Of a DNA stretch of 64,000 nucleotides, positions 1-8,301 are shown piece after piece (the stretch's first letter is position 1; each line of letters starts with the position of its first letter). The stretch comes from Bryobacteraceae bacterium (GTDB lineage Bacteria; Acidobacteriota; Terriglobia; Bryobacterales; Bryobacteraceae). Where the stretch lies: contig JAICJH010000007.1 of the NCBI GenBank assembly GCA_025928545.1, positions 1 to 64,000 on the forward strand. The letters run 5' to 3'. Below the pieces are notes generated by a model. That model did not search any database, was not told the origin of the DNA, and was given only the letters and a program-made list of their open reading frames with translations. The translations under genes were made by a program, and so were the position numbers.

Positions 1-1203
1 ATCCAGAATCGGCATCCCGGCGATCGGACTCGTCGGATCTGTCTCGGCCGCCGGATTGACGATATCGTTCGCGCCCACCACCAGCACGACATCCGTATTC
101 GCCATTTCCGGATTGATGTCTTCCATCTCGATCAGCTTGTCATAGGAAACATCGGCCTCGGCGAGCAGAACATTCATATGACCAGGCATGCGGCCCGCCA
201 CTGGATGAATTGCGAACTTAACGTCGACGCCTTTCTTCGTGAGCGCATCCGCCAGTTCTCGGATCTTGTGCTGCGCCTGTGCAACGGCCATCCCGTAGCC
301 AGGAACAATGACGACACTGCTGGCCATCTCCAGAATCTGCGCAGCCTCTTCGGGGGTTGCCGAGCGCACCGGTCGGGCTTCTACGCCATGGGCCGCCGCC
401 TGCACCTGCCCAAACCCGCCAAACAGCACATTCGCGAACGACCGGTTCATCGCCTTGCACATGATGATGGACAGAATCAGCCCGGATGAACCGTCCAGAG
501 CGCCGGCAATAACCAGCAGCTTGTTATCCAGCGCAAAACCCATCGCGCACGCGGAAAGCCCGGCGTAGGAATTCAGCAGCGCAATAACCGTCGGCATATC
601 GGCGCCGCCGATCGGCAGAATCAGGAAGACTCCGAACGTCAGCGCAAGTGCGGCGAAGATCGGATACAGATCCGATCGTTCGGGATTCAGCACCAGGTAA
701 ATGCCCAGCGCTATTGCGGCTGCCAACACCGCCATATTGATAAAGAACTGACCCTTGTATGTGACGGGCCGGCCCGGCAGAACTTCCTGAAGCTTGCCCC
801 ATGCCATGATGCTGGCGGTAACGGTCACAAACCCCAGCAAAGTTTCCACAATCAGAGCGCTCATGACAAAGCCATGAGGCTTCAGCTTGTAATACTCGGC
901 CGTACCAATCAAAGCAGACGCCAGCGAGCCGCACGCCTGTGAAATGGCCGTTCTTTGCGGAACGCCTGTCATCGGCATGAAGATAGCGATCGGAGCGCCG
1001 ATCACCGCGCCCAATACGATGCCCACCGCGATCCACTGGTAGTTGAAAATCTCCGCCCGCATCAACGTGCCGACAACTGCCAGAAGCATGCCAGCCTGCC
1101 CCGCGAACACGCCGCGCCGCGAAGTCGCCGGCGAACTCATCCACTTCAGCGCCAGAATAAAACCGGCCGCCGCAAGAATGTAGAGAAACTGGTAGGGGCT
1201 CAT
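1..1203 (-). CDS. pntB: NAD(P) transhydrogenase subunit beta (partial, C-terminus off the left edge)
   Basis: This is the membrane and NADP(H)-binding subunit of proton-translocating transhydrogenase, which uses the proton gradient to reduce NADP+ with NADH. Translating the minus strand from the ATG at 1203 gives MSPYQFLYILAAAGF, then a series of hydrophobic helices. A soluble NADP-binding dIII domain follows, containing the family signatures VPGYGMAVAQAQ and HPVAGRMPGHMNVLLAEA, and VVLVVGANDIVNPAA close to the edge. About 400 codons are present of a usual length near 465, so only the end is missing. The ATG overlaps the stop of the preceding small subunit by four bases (ATGA), which indicates translational coupling. 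It is the last visible gene of a pntAA-pntAB-pntB operon. Identification is firm from the motifs and gene order. Confidence 0.95.
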   Translation of the reverse strand, partial: MSPYQFLYILAAAGFILALKWMSSPATSRRGVFAGQAGMLLAVVGTLMRAEIFNYQWIAVGIVLGAVIGAPIAIFMPMTGVPQRTAISQACGSLASALIGTAEYYKLKPHGFVMSALIVETLLGFVTVTASIMAWGKLQEVLPGRPVTYKGQFFINMAVLAAAIALGIYLVLNPERSDLYPIFAALALTFGVFLILPIGGADMPTVIALLNSYAGLSACAMGFALDNKLLVIAGALDGSSGLILSIIMCKAMNRSFANVLFGGFGQVQAAAHGVEARPVRSATPEEAAQILEMASSVVIVPGYGMAVAQAQHKIRELADALTKKGVDVKFAIHPVAGRMPGHMNVLLAEADVSYDKLIEMEDINPEMANTDVVLVVGANDIVNPAAETDPTSPIAGMPILD

Positions 1204-1493
1204 TTAGCTGCCGGCTCCCGCTTCTTGAACATCTTCAGCATGCGGTCGGTGATCATGTACCCACTCACCAGATTGGTGGTTGCCGATACGATTGCGATGA
1301 AGCCCAGTACGCGCGAAAGCGTCGGAACATCCTTCTCGCCACTGATCATGATCGCGCCGACTACCGAAATTGCCGAAATCGCATTGGTCAGCGACATCAG
1401 CGGCGTATGCAGCAGCGGCGACACTTTGCGGATCAGCTCAAAGCCCAAAAACGCCGACAGCATGAAAACGTAGAGTCCAAATTCGTAATTCAT
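1200..1493 (-). CDS. pntAB: NAD(P) transhydrogenase subunit alpha part 2 (membrane segment)
   Basis: A 97-residue membrane protein with about three hydrophobic helices. It corresponds to the short membrane part of the alpha subunit that is a separate polypeptide in three-subunit (Rhodospirillum-type) transhydrogenases. Conserved stretches such as FLGFELIRKVSPLLHTPLMS and TNAISAISVVGA match the family. Its ATG follows directly on the stop of the NAD-binding subunit, and its own stop overlaps the pntB start, so the three genes form one tightly coupled operon. It sits in the inner membrane with PntB and helps form the proton channel. The length is at the short end for the family but the sequence looks complete. 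Confidence 0.93.
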   Translation of the reverse strand: MNYEFGLYVFMLSAFLGFELIRKVSPLLHTPLMSLTNAISAISVVGAIMISGEKDVPTLSRVLGFIAIVSATTNLVSGYMITDRMLKMFKKREPAAK

Positions 1494-2642
1494 TTATTTC
1501 GTTGCCTCGAGTACTCGCGGATGGACTACCTTGCCTTCCCAGGTCACCAGTGTTTCGCGAATAATTTCATCCTCGCGATTGATAGCCAGGGCGCCGTCTT
1601 TCACCATCGGCTTTAGGAAATTGATGATATTGGTGGCATACATCTGGCTCGCATCCTGCGGGGCAAGCGACGCCATATTGACGGGTCCCAGAATCGTGAC
1701 ACCCTTGTGAACTACCGTTTCGCCCGCACAGGTCAGTTCGCAATTGCCGCCGCGTTCCGCCGCGATATCGACGATCACCGAGCCGGGCATCATCTTCTCC
1801 GCCATCTCTTTGGTGACCAGCACCGGAGCCTTGCGGCCAGGCACCGCCGCTGTCGTAATCACAACATTCTGATCGCGCAGAACGTTGCCCAGCAGTTCCC
1901 GCTGTTTCCGATAAAACGCTTCGTCCATCGCTTTCGCGTAACCGCCCGTGCCTTCGGCGCTCTCGCCCATATCGAGAACCACGAACTTGGCGCCCAGACT
2001 TTCAATCTGTTCCTTCACCGCCGCCCGTACGTCGTAAGCGGAAACCATCGCACCCAGCCGTTTGGCGGTGGCGATAGCCTGGAGTCCGGCAACACCCGCG
2101 CCAAGCACCAGAACCCTGGCCGCTGCAATTGTGCCCGCGGCCGTCATCATCATGGGGAACATCTTGGGCAGCGAGAGGGCCGCAAGGAGAACAGCCTCAT
2201 AGCCGGCGATGCTGGCCATCGACGAAAGCACGTCCATGCTCTGAGCGCGTGTAATTCGCGGGACTAATTCGAGCGCGAACAACGCTGCACCGGTGGCCGC
2301 GATCTTTGCGGCTTCCGTGGTCGCAGTCAGCGGCTCGGCGAAGCCGATCAGCACTTGTCCGGGTCGCAGCAGCGTGAGATCGTCCTGTCCGTTTATCGGA
2401 TTGGCGCCCAGCGTACGAGCCTGGACGATGACATCGGCTTTCTGAAAGACTTCAGTTCGGGATGTAAGGGTGACACCGCGTCGCGTGTAGTCGTCGTCCG
2501 TGAATCCGGCTTCCATACCGGCTGACGATTCGGCTATGACTTCGAAGCCGGCTTTCTTTAACGTCTCGCATGCGCGTGGTGTGAGAGCTACTCTGCGTTC
2601 GCCGGGAAAAGTTTCTCCCGGCAGTCCTACTGTAACGGCCAT
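1494..2642 (-). CDS. pntAA: NAD(P) transhydrogenase subunit alpha part 1 (NAD-binding)
   Basis: The soluble dI domain of transhydrogenase, 382 residues, which binds NAD(H) and passes hydride to the NADP domain of PntB. It shows the AlaDH/PNT N-terminal domain (GERRVALTP at residues 14-22), the conserved RAQSMDVLSSMA loop near residues 132-143, and the Rossmann motif GAGVAG at 181-186. The open frame continues upstream to 2951. That extension has unrelated sequence and overlaps the divergent EF-P gene, so the start was placed at the ATG giving MAVTVGLPGE, which matches the usual start of the family. It is the first gene of the operon and is transcribed divergently from the EF-P gene across about 100 bp that must hold both promoters. 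Confidence 0.95.
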   Translation of the reverse strand: MAVTVGLPGETFPGERRVALTPRACETLKKAGFEVIAESSAGMEAGFTDDDYTRRGVTLTSRTEVFQKADVIVQARTLGANPINGQDDLTLLRPGQVLIGFAEPLTATTEAAKIAATGAALFALELVPRITRAQSMDVLSSMASIAGYEAVLLAALSLPKMFPMMMTAAGTIAAARVLVLGAGVAGLQAIATAKRLGAMVSAYDVRAAVKEQIESLGAKFVVLDMGESAEGTGGYAKAMDEAFYRKQRELLGNVLRDQNVVITTAAVPGRKAPVLVTKEMAEKMMPGSVIVDIAAERGGNCELTCAGETVVHKGVTILGPVNMASLAPQDASQMYATNIINFLKPMVKDGALAINREDEIIRETLVTWEGKVVHPRVLEATK

Positions 2643-2742
2643 CCAGCGGGCCTCCTCGTAAACAACGATGATAGCCGATGCTCTTTGTGCGATTTGAGAC
2701 GACCCGCTCCGGCTGAGCTCCGGCTTATACTTGAGGTGAATT

Positions 2743-3318
2743 ATGGCCGCCCTCATTGATGCAATCAGCGTAAAGAAAAGGACTCTGTTCGAGCATGAGA
2801 ACACTCCATTTGTCTGTCTGGACTGGGAAGTTAATACTCCCACTGCCCGGGGCGGACAAACCCTCGTTCGTCTGAAGGTTCGCAACCTGCTCACCAGCGC
2901 TGTCTTTGAAAAGACTTTCAAGGCCGGCGACAAGTTCAAAGAACCCGACATTCAGGCCGTGCCGGCGTCGTATCTGTATACCGATAACGACGGCTCGCAC
3001 TTTATGGATCAGGAGTCGTTCGAAACCCTGACTCTCGACGAGAACATGATCGGCAATGCACTGGATTATCTGGTGGAAGGCGCCATCATTCAGTTGACAA
3101 AATACAACGGCAATCCGATAGGGCTTGAGCTGCCGATGTTCGTCGATCTCACAATCGCTTACTCGGAACCCGGAGCGAAAGGCGATTCCTCAAGCGGCAC
3201 TGTCACGAAGGCCGCCCGCCTCGAAACCGGTTTGGAAATTCGAGTGCCGTTGTTTATTAAAGAAGGCGAAAAGGTAAAAGTGTCCACCGAAAAAGGGGAA
3301 TTCGCCGGACGAGCCTGA
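2743..3318 (+). CDS. efp: Elongation factor P family protein (EfpL/YeiP-like loop)
   Basis: 191 residues, the usual EF-P length, with the KOW-like N-domain, central OB domain and C-terminal OB domain (ending near VSTEKGEFAGRA). EF-P enters the ribosomal E site and relieves stalling at proline runs. The loop that reaches the peptidyl-transferase centre reads PTARGG, with Arg36 at the tip. Lysine-type EF-Ps carry PGKGG here, whereas the E. coli paralogue EfpL (YeiP) carries PTARGA. The loop is therefore EfpL-like while the C-terminal domain looks like ordinary EF-P. A GAGGTG ribosome binding site lies a few bases before the ATG. No modification gene (epmA/epmB/earP) is visible nearby. Whether this is the only EF-P in the genome cannot be told from the window. 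Confidence 0.9.
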   Translation: MAALIDAISVKKRTLFEHENTPFVCLDWEVNTPTARGGQTLVRLKVRNLLTSAVFEKTFKAGDKFKEPDIQAVPASYLYTDNDGSHFMDQESFETLTLDENMIGNALDYLVEGAIIQLTKYNGNPIGLELPMFVDLTIAYSEPGAKGDSSSGTVTKAARLETGLEIRVPLFIKEGEKVKVSTEKGEFAGRA

Positions 3319-3335
3319 TTTGGACGGCGCGCGAA

Positions 3336-4472
3336 TTATCGCTGCCGTGCCAGAGGACTTAACCCTCGCCACAAGAGATACCCGGCGACCGGAAACACGG
3401 CGGCAATCCGGAATGCGGGCTCATATTGCGAATGATCGAACATGCGGCCAAACAGCGGCATCATCAGAGCAACCACCGCGCCCCACGAGCCCGCCCCTAA
3501 CCCCGCCAGCAGGCCTGCCTGGCTCGATGGAAACGCGTTGGTCACATAAGAGACCGACAACACCACCAGCCCCGCGCAGGAAAACATCTCCAGCCACATG
3601 ACGGCCAGTACCGCGGCGCCGCTGGTCATGGAGTGAGTAAAGAAGAGAGGCAGGCCGACCAGCGTCGCGGCCAGGATAAGGCCTCGATAACGAGGTCCGG
3701 TACGGTCGAGAATTGCGCCCCATGCAAAGTACCCGGCCTCCCAGGCCGAAGGGGGAATCCAAAGCACCTTGCCAAGCGTGGCCTGGCTCCAGCCGAAGCG
3801 TGTGTGCAGATAGAGCGAGGAATCGTAGAGGATAAACGCCAAAGGCAAAGCGCCCACGCCATAAAGCAGGATATAGGCCCACAGCGCCGGGCTGCCCCAT
3901 GGAAGCCTCTCACGCGAAAACTGAATTCCGGTATCTACGTTGGCTCCCACCTTGCGCCATAACAGCAGCCAGCACAGACCGAAGAAGCCGGTGGCCAGGA
4001 ACACTCCATGCCAGCCGAACCACAGCGCAAGAGGCATGACGATCAGCGGTGCGATCATCGCGCCCAACGAGCCGCCGCTGTAAGCGACCGCGAGACCCTT
4101 GCCGCGCTTTGAAGGCGGCAGCGTTTGAGCGACAGTTCGCAGACCGCCGGGGAAGGTAGCTCCCTCCCCTGCCCCGAGCACCGCACGTGCGGCGGCAAAG
4201 CTCCAGAACCCCGTCGCCCAGGCATGTGCCGCCGAAGCCACTGTCCAGATGCTTACCGCGAAGGTCATGCCGCGGCGGACGCCCATTCGATCCAGCAGAT
4301 GTCCCCAGAGCGGATTCCCCAGCATGTAGGCATAGGAGAAGCACGCGATGATGATGCCGTACTGTTCTCCGGAAAGGTGAGTTTCCTGAAGTATGGTGGG
4401 CGCCAGGATGGCCAGCGCGTTCCGGTCGATGTAGCTGAGCAGCGAAACCAGCAGCATCGAGATGGCGGGCAA
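3336..4472 (-). CDS. MFS transporter, anion:cation symporter-like
   Basis: A polytopic membrane protein of about 378 residues with roughly 12 hydrophobic segments, typical of the major facilitator superfamily. The first helix carries SYIDRNALAILAP, and the loop after helix 2 carries GHLLDRMGVRRGM, the classic MFS A-motif region. RAVLGAGEGATFPGG resembles the ACS (ExuT/GudP, organic-anion) branch. The substrate is not predictable. The start is uncertain: a TTG at 4472 fits best because an in-frame stop lies about 12 codons upstream and the first internal ATG would trim helix 1. It is convergent with the EF-P gene (17 bp between stops) and divergent from the DUF507 gene. Confidence 0.85.
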   Translation of the reverse strand: MPAISMLLVSLLSYIDRNALAILAPTILQETHLSGEQYGIIIACFSYAYMLGNPLWGHLLDRMGVRRGMTFAVSIWTVASAAHAWATGFWSFAAARAVLGAGEGATFPGGLRTVAQTLPPSKRGKGLAVAYSGGSLGAMIAPLIVMPLALWFGWHGVFLATGFFGLCWLLLWRKVGANVDTGIQFSRERLPWGSPALWAYILLYGVGALPLAFILYDSSLYLHTRFGWSQATLGKVLWIPPSAWEAGYFAWGAILDRTGPRYRGLILAATLVGLPLFFTHSMTSGAAVLAVMWLEMFSCAGLVVLSVSYVTNAFPSSQAGLLAGLGAGSWGAVVALMMPLFGRMFDHSQYEPAFRIAAVFPVAGYLLWRGLSPLARQR

Positions 4473-4550
4473 CCAGCGTGGATTGGGGGTCGAAATAACT
4501 CACGATGATACACTGATTTTGACCTCGTCCGGAACGATTTTTTCCACATA

Positions 4551-5147
4551 ATGCTTCTTCCCAGAGAATTCGTCACTTATCTCTCGCGCCAGATAGTCCA
4601 GCGGATCACCGGCACCGCGATCGACACACATGCGCCCGAGCGCGTGGTCGAAATCGTCGACACTCTCATCAACGACGAGATGGCCGCCGAGGATAAGCTC
4701 AACGACGAAGTGCGCGAATTACTCGAAGAGTACAGCGATTACATGCGCCGCGAAAGCATCAGCTACCAGGACATGTTCCGCAAGATCAAGAACACCCTGG
4801 TACAGAAGAAGAAGATCGTGCGCGCATCGGGCCGCGATACGGGTGACGGGATGAAGCTCTCCCGCGATAAGATCACCGACATCTCGCACAAGCTGGTGGC
4901 GATCATGCGCAAGTCCCGCGACCTGCGTCTGAAAAAAGATCAGAACGATGTACGGCTCGATATCGTAAAGGCGTTTACAGAGATTCTTCAGGTGGAAGAA
5001 AAAGCCGACCGAGCGTCACGCGATAAAGTACGTTCCGTCAAGCGCGACATTCCCGAAGGCAGCGAAGAGTTCGACATTCTGCAAAAGAAATACTATGCGG
5101 AAGAACTCAAAAAGTACGGCGTCGAATTCACCTCACCGCGACACTGA
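4551..5147 (+). CDS. DUF507 family protein, two DUF507 units in tandem
   Basis: 198 residues, highly charged and helical. DUF507 proteins are normally about 90-100 residues. Here two units follow each other: residues 1 to about 97 (LLPREFVTYLSRQIV, then IKNTLVQKKKIV), and a second beginning at MKLSRDKITDISHKLV (residue 101) and ending KKYYAEELKKYGV. Both units share the pattern of an R-[ED]-x-[IV]-T/S start, a middle helix and a late K-rich helix. Function is unknown in the family. The 3' end overlaps the convergent TIGR03437 gene by 20 bp. No ribosome binding site stands out. A sequencing fusion is unlikely because the linker (residues 90-100) reads cleanly in one frame. Confidence 0.85.
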   Translation: MLLPREFVTYLSRQIVQRITGTAIDTHAPERVVEIVDTLINDEMAAEDKLNDEVRELLEEYSDYMRRESISYQDMFRKIKNTLVQKKKIVRASGRDTGDGMKLSRDKITDISHKLVAIMRKSRDLRLKKDQNDVRLDIVKAFTEILQVEEKADRASRDKVRSVKRDIPEGSEEFDILQKKYYAEELKKYGVEFTSPRH

Positions 5148-6879
5148 CCTGATCGTGATACGCATCGTTGGTCAGAATGGCGAGAGGCAGTTCCCCGCTT
5201 ACCACTAAATTTGTTGGTATTTTGAAGTTGATCTGATAGAGCCCGGGTAGGCTGGATACTCCCGCATACAGCACGGTCGCCTGTACCCCATTCACAAACA
5301 GCAGGAGAGGCGCCAGTGCCGAGTCCGCGGCCGTTGCTCCGTGTCCATCCGCCAACGGCGTGGTCAGGGCACCCAGGCCGGTCATGTACATTGTGACCGT
5401 ATCGCCTTTGGCAGCGGGATTGGAAGCCCTCACTACGAGGTTATCTGGAAAATGCAGAATGGCTGCGTCGCCGGTGCCTGTGGAGTCGAGCGAGAAAACC
5501 CCGGGCGAGGTCTTTGCCAGGGGCACTGTGACTGTGTTCGAGACCGTGCCGTTATTCGTTACGATCACGTCGACCGAACTTCCGGTGACTCCATACGGCA
5601 CGAGGCAATCGATCTGGCCGCCGCTGACGAAGTAGATGGGGGCCTGAATACCACCGATCCTAACGCTCACACCACCGACGGAGAGCGGATAGGGTGGCAG
5701 TGAACTGGCTACCGCGGCCGCGAGTCCCGAGCCATAGATCGCAATGAACTCACCGGGCGAAAGGGCATCCACCCCCGGTGCTCCGCTGGCTGCATTCACG
5801 ACTCCCCGTGGATTGATGAAAACTGACGGGCCGGTGAGCGAAGGGTTGGCTACGGCGAAACCGATTTGATAGCCGGTTGGATCGAGGAGGGTATTGAGAT
5901 TGGCGCTCACCATCAGATTGCCGCCGGCACCGAGGCCGATCTTCGCCGGACCAAACGATCCGCTTCCATCGGAACCAACCGTGTAGCTGTTTGATTCAGT
6001 CGCATTCAGAATCGCGCCGGTCTCGTGAAGGCGCTGCGTCGAAGTGATCGAGACACCGTTGATGGTTTCGCCGGAGCCTGCAAAGTCGGCGGAGGATCCG
6101 GCGGAATCGACACGGAGCCCCGAGACCCAAAAAGTTGGCGTAAGACTTGCCGAAGCGGCGGCTTTGATGCCGATCAGCATGTCATGTGCGCCAGGAGTCG
6201 CGGCCAGAAAGACGTTGCCCGAGTCCGAGACTACAAGAGTGCGCGGCGCGCTGTTGAACAGCGTCAGGCCCGGGATCGTCATTGTGGACCCGGTCACGCT
6301 GTAGCTGCCCGCTGTCGAATTTTCGGTGATGATAGCCGCCCCATGTTCGGTTGCGTTGGCGGAAGTGATCTTGCCCGCGCCATCCATCACGAGCGTCACA
6401 AGCGAATCGCGTGCGGGCAGTTCGAAATCGGTCGCGTAGAAGGTTCCGGTGAGCGCCGCGTTCGTCTGCGTGCCCGATGCGGGGATGGCGACGAACATAT
6501 CGAACGTGTTGTCGGAAGCTTCCGTACTCGCACCAATCACCGCCTCTGCCGCATAGCGGGCGTTGATGGTCAGTGCCGGTTTCTGTGGGTTACTGATTGC
6601 GAGCAGTCCGCTTGGGCTCATCGTATAAGTGCCGCTAGCCGTATAGGAAGCGGCCGCGCCTGTTCCTATTACCTGCTGGCCAACGAAGCCCCAGGACCCG
6701 CTGCCACTGAAGGTAATGAGGCCGACGATGCTGCGGGAATCCGTGACGGCATTGGAGGCATCCGTAGTGAACTGGATGTGCCGCACGAAGTATTTACCGG
6801 TAAGGGCAGACGTAGTGAGGGTTTGCGCGTAAGCACCGGTCACCAGCGCAAACACGAGAGCAAGCCGCAGGATGCGCAT
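5128..6879 (-). CDS. Secreted protein with C-terminal TIGR03437 domain
   Basis: 583 residues beginning with a clear signal peptide (MRILRLALVFALVTGAYAQ). Residues 20 to about 350 are a Ser/Thr/Ala/Gly-rich beta-type region with no recognised family. The last 220 residues match the Solibacter-type C-terminal domain TIGR03437: VVNAASGAPGV, then SPGEFIAIYGSGL, IDCLVPYGV, and finally GLYQINFKIPTNL. It starts only 4 bp after the stop of the DUF1501 gene, so it is the third gene of that operon. The domain's function is unknown; it caps many secreted proteins in this group and is probably a surface or export module (inference). Confidence 0.85.
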   Translation of the reverse strand: MRILRLALVFALVTGAYAQTLTTSALTGKYFVRHIQFTTDASNAVTDSRSIVGLITFSGSGSWGFVGQQVIGTGAAASYTASGTYTMSPSGLLAISNPQKPALTINARYAAEAVIGASTEASDNTFDMFVAIPASGTQTNAALTGTFYATDFELPARDSLVTLVMDGAGKITSANATEHGAAIITENSTAGSYSVTGSTMTIPGLTLFNSAPRTLVVSDSGNVFLAATPGAHDMLIGIKAAASASLTPTFWVSGLRVDSAGSSADFAGSGETINGVSITSTQRLHETGAILNATESNSYTVGSDGSGSFGPAKIGLGAGGNLMVSANLNTLLDPTGYQIGFAVANPSLTGPSVFINPRGVVNAASGAPGVDALSPGEFIAIYGSGLAAAVASSLPPYPLSVGGVSVRIGGIQAPIYFVSGGQIDCLVPYGVTGSSVDVIVTNNGTVSNTVTVPLAKTSPGVFSLDSTGTGDAAILHFPDNLVVRASNPAAKGDTVTMYMTGLGALTTPLADGHGATAADSALAPLLLFVNGVQATVLYAGVSSLPGLYQINFKIPTNLVVSGELPLAILTNDAYHDQVSVAVR

Positions 6880-6883
6880 TTCG

Positions 6884-8290
6884 TTATGTCCAGAGTTCGT
6901 CGATTGGACCGTACAGGTTCTGATCGGAGAATGGTACGTATTCGAAACCGCGCTGTAGAGGGTCGTCGCAGCGGATAGTGGTCCAATTAATGCCCATGGC
7001 CGAGTAGATGGTTGCTTCCACGTCCTCGGGCTTGATCAGCCGCTGCCGGCTCCAGCCATAATCGATTGTGGTCGCGCCGGTCGCGTTGGTCTGGCCGATC
7101 ACCTTGCCGCCGGTGATCCCCGCACCCGCAAACACGATGGATTGCTGCACATGATGGTCGCGTCCACCCGCAGAGGTAACCGCACCAACCGTGCGGCCGA
7201 ATTCACCAGCCATCACGACCAGAGTGTCCTTCAACATTCCAGCGGTTTCGAGATCGCTCAGCAATGCGCCGACTCCGTTATCCAGGGTCGGGCACATCGT
7301 AAACAGGTTATTGCCCCTGGCGTTGGCCGTGCCGTAAATATCCTGGTGCATATCCCAACTGCCGAGGGTGATCTGGATAAAACGAGTGCCCTGATTCGCC
7401 GCCAGCGCCTGCTTGGCTACGAGGCAGGCGTTACCGAAGCTGGTGCCGCCGTAGCGTGTGCTGTCGGCTGCCGTATAGCTGAACGCCTGCTGCACGACCG
7501 GGTTGTACATCAGTTGATTGGCGGAATTGTAGAACTCGTTGTAATCCTGCACTGGCGTGCCGAGCGGCGACTGAATGCGGAGCGGATTATCAAGCGTGTG
7601 CATGCGGCTCCACAGGTCGGCAAAGCGTGTTTGTCCCAGGGAGTTAGTCGTATTGGGAAGGCCGGCTGTGGAGGGCACGATCCGGAAGGGAGCGTACGAT
7701 GCCGGGAGATAGCCATTACCAACCGAAGTGGCGGAGTTGAGCGCCAGGAACGAGGGGAATACCTGCGATTTAGTGCGTTGCGCGGCAGTTTCAATCGCCA
7801 CGACGCTGCCGATATTGGGGGCGATGTTGCCAAGTGCCGCCGCCGGGTTGCGCCCAATCTGCGTCCATTCCTGAGCCAGGCTGTGGACCAGCGCCCAGGC
7901 GTTCATGGAGCGAACGATCGCCATGTTGCCGAGATGTGAACCGAGTTTGGGAAGGATGCCCATTGGCCAGTTCGTTCCATTCACCATGGTCGGATTGAAT
8001 GCCGCCGGAGTAGTGCCGTTGACGACCTTGAGGTCGAACATATCGGTGTGACTTGGCGCGCCCGCCAGAAGGATAAAGATGACGTTCTTTGCCTTGTTCT
8101 GGGGCGTGACTGTCTGGGCAACCTGGACGGAGCAGCCTTTCGCCGCCTGCGCTGTCAGGAACGAGCCTGCGACTCCGGCGCCCGCGATTTCAAAGAAGCC
8201 GCGACGAGAGATGTGCGGACGATTGAAGAAGGTCTGGTGCGGGTGAGGGTAGCGATTGACGAATTTGTTGAATTTGTCTTGTCCGGTCAT
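6884..8290 (-). CDS. DUF1501 domain protein, Tat-exported
   Basis: 468 residues of the DUF1501 family, which shares the alkaline-phosphatase/sulfatase fold. The N-terminus carries a twin-arginine signal (SRRGFFEIAGAGVAGSFLTA, residues about 28-47). Family motifs follow: NVIFILLAGAPSHTDMFDLK near residues 68-87, and later ITLGSWDMHQDIYG, VMAGEFGRT and GGRDHHVQQS. The frame continues upstream of 8290, but the ATG at 8290 has a GAGGGA ribosome binding site and follows the upstream stop by 11 bp, so it was chosen. DUF1501 genes usually sit directly behind DUF1549/DUF1553 genes, as here. The biochemical role is unknown; an exported hydrolase acting with the cytochrome-like partner is inferred. Confidence 0.88.
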   Translation of the reverse strand: MTGQDKFNKFVNRYPHPHQTFFNRPHISRRGFFEIAGAGVAGSFLTAQAAKGCSVQVAQTVTPQNKAKNVIFILLAGAPSHTDMFDLKVVNGTTPAAFNPTMVNGTNWPMGILPKLGSHLGNMAIVRSMNAWALVHSLAQEWTQIGRNPAAALGNIAPNIGSVVAIETAAQRTKSQVFPSFLALNSATSVGNGYLPASYAPFRIVPSTAGLPNTTNSLGQTRFADLWSRMHTLDNPLRIQSPLGTPVQDYNEFYNSANQLMYNPVVQQAFSYTAADSTRYGGTSFGNACLVAKQALAANQGTRFIQITLGSWDMHQDIYGTANARGNNLFTMCPTLDNGVGALLSDLETAGMLKDTLVVMAGEFGRTVGAVTSAGGRDHHVQQSIVFAGAGITGGKVIGQTNATGATTIDYGWSRQRLIKPEDVEATIYSAMGINWTTIRCDDPLQRGFEYVPFSDQNLYGPIDELWT

Positions 8291-8301
8291 GATCAGTTCC
8301 C

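Noticed and set aside
2643..2951. N-terminal extension of pntAA
   Set aside because: The frame stays open, but the extra residues have no similarity to the family and overlap the divergent EF-P gene; the ATG at 2642 matches the normal start.
6025..6978. Plus-strand open frame of 317 codons
   Set aside because: It is antisense to the TIGR03437 gene and crosses into the DUF1501 gene; the composition is Arg/Gly-rich without motifs.
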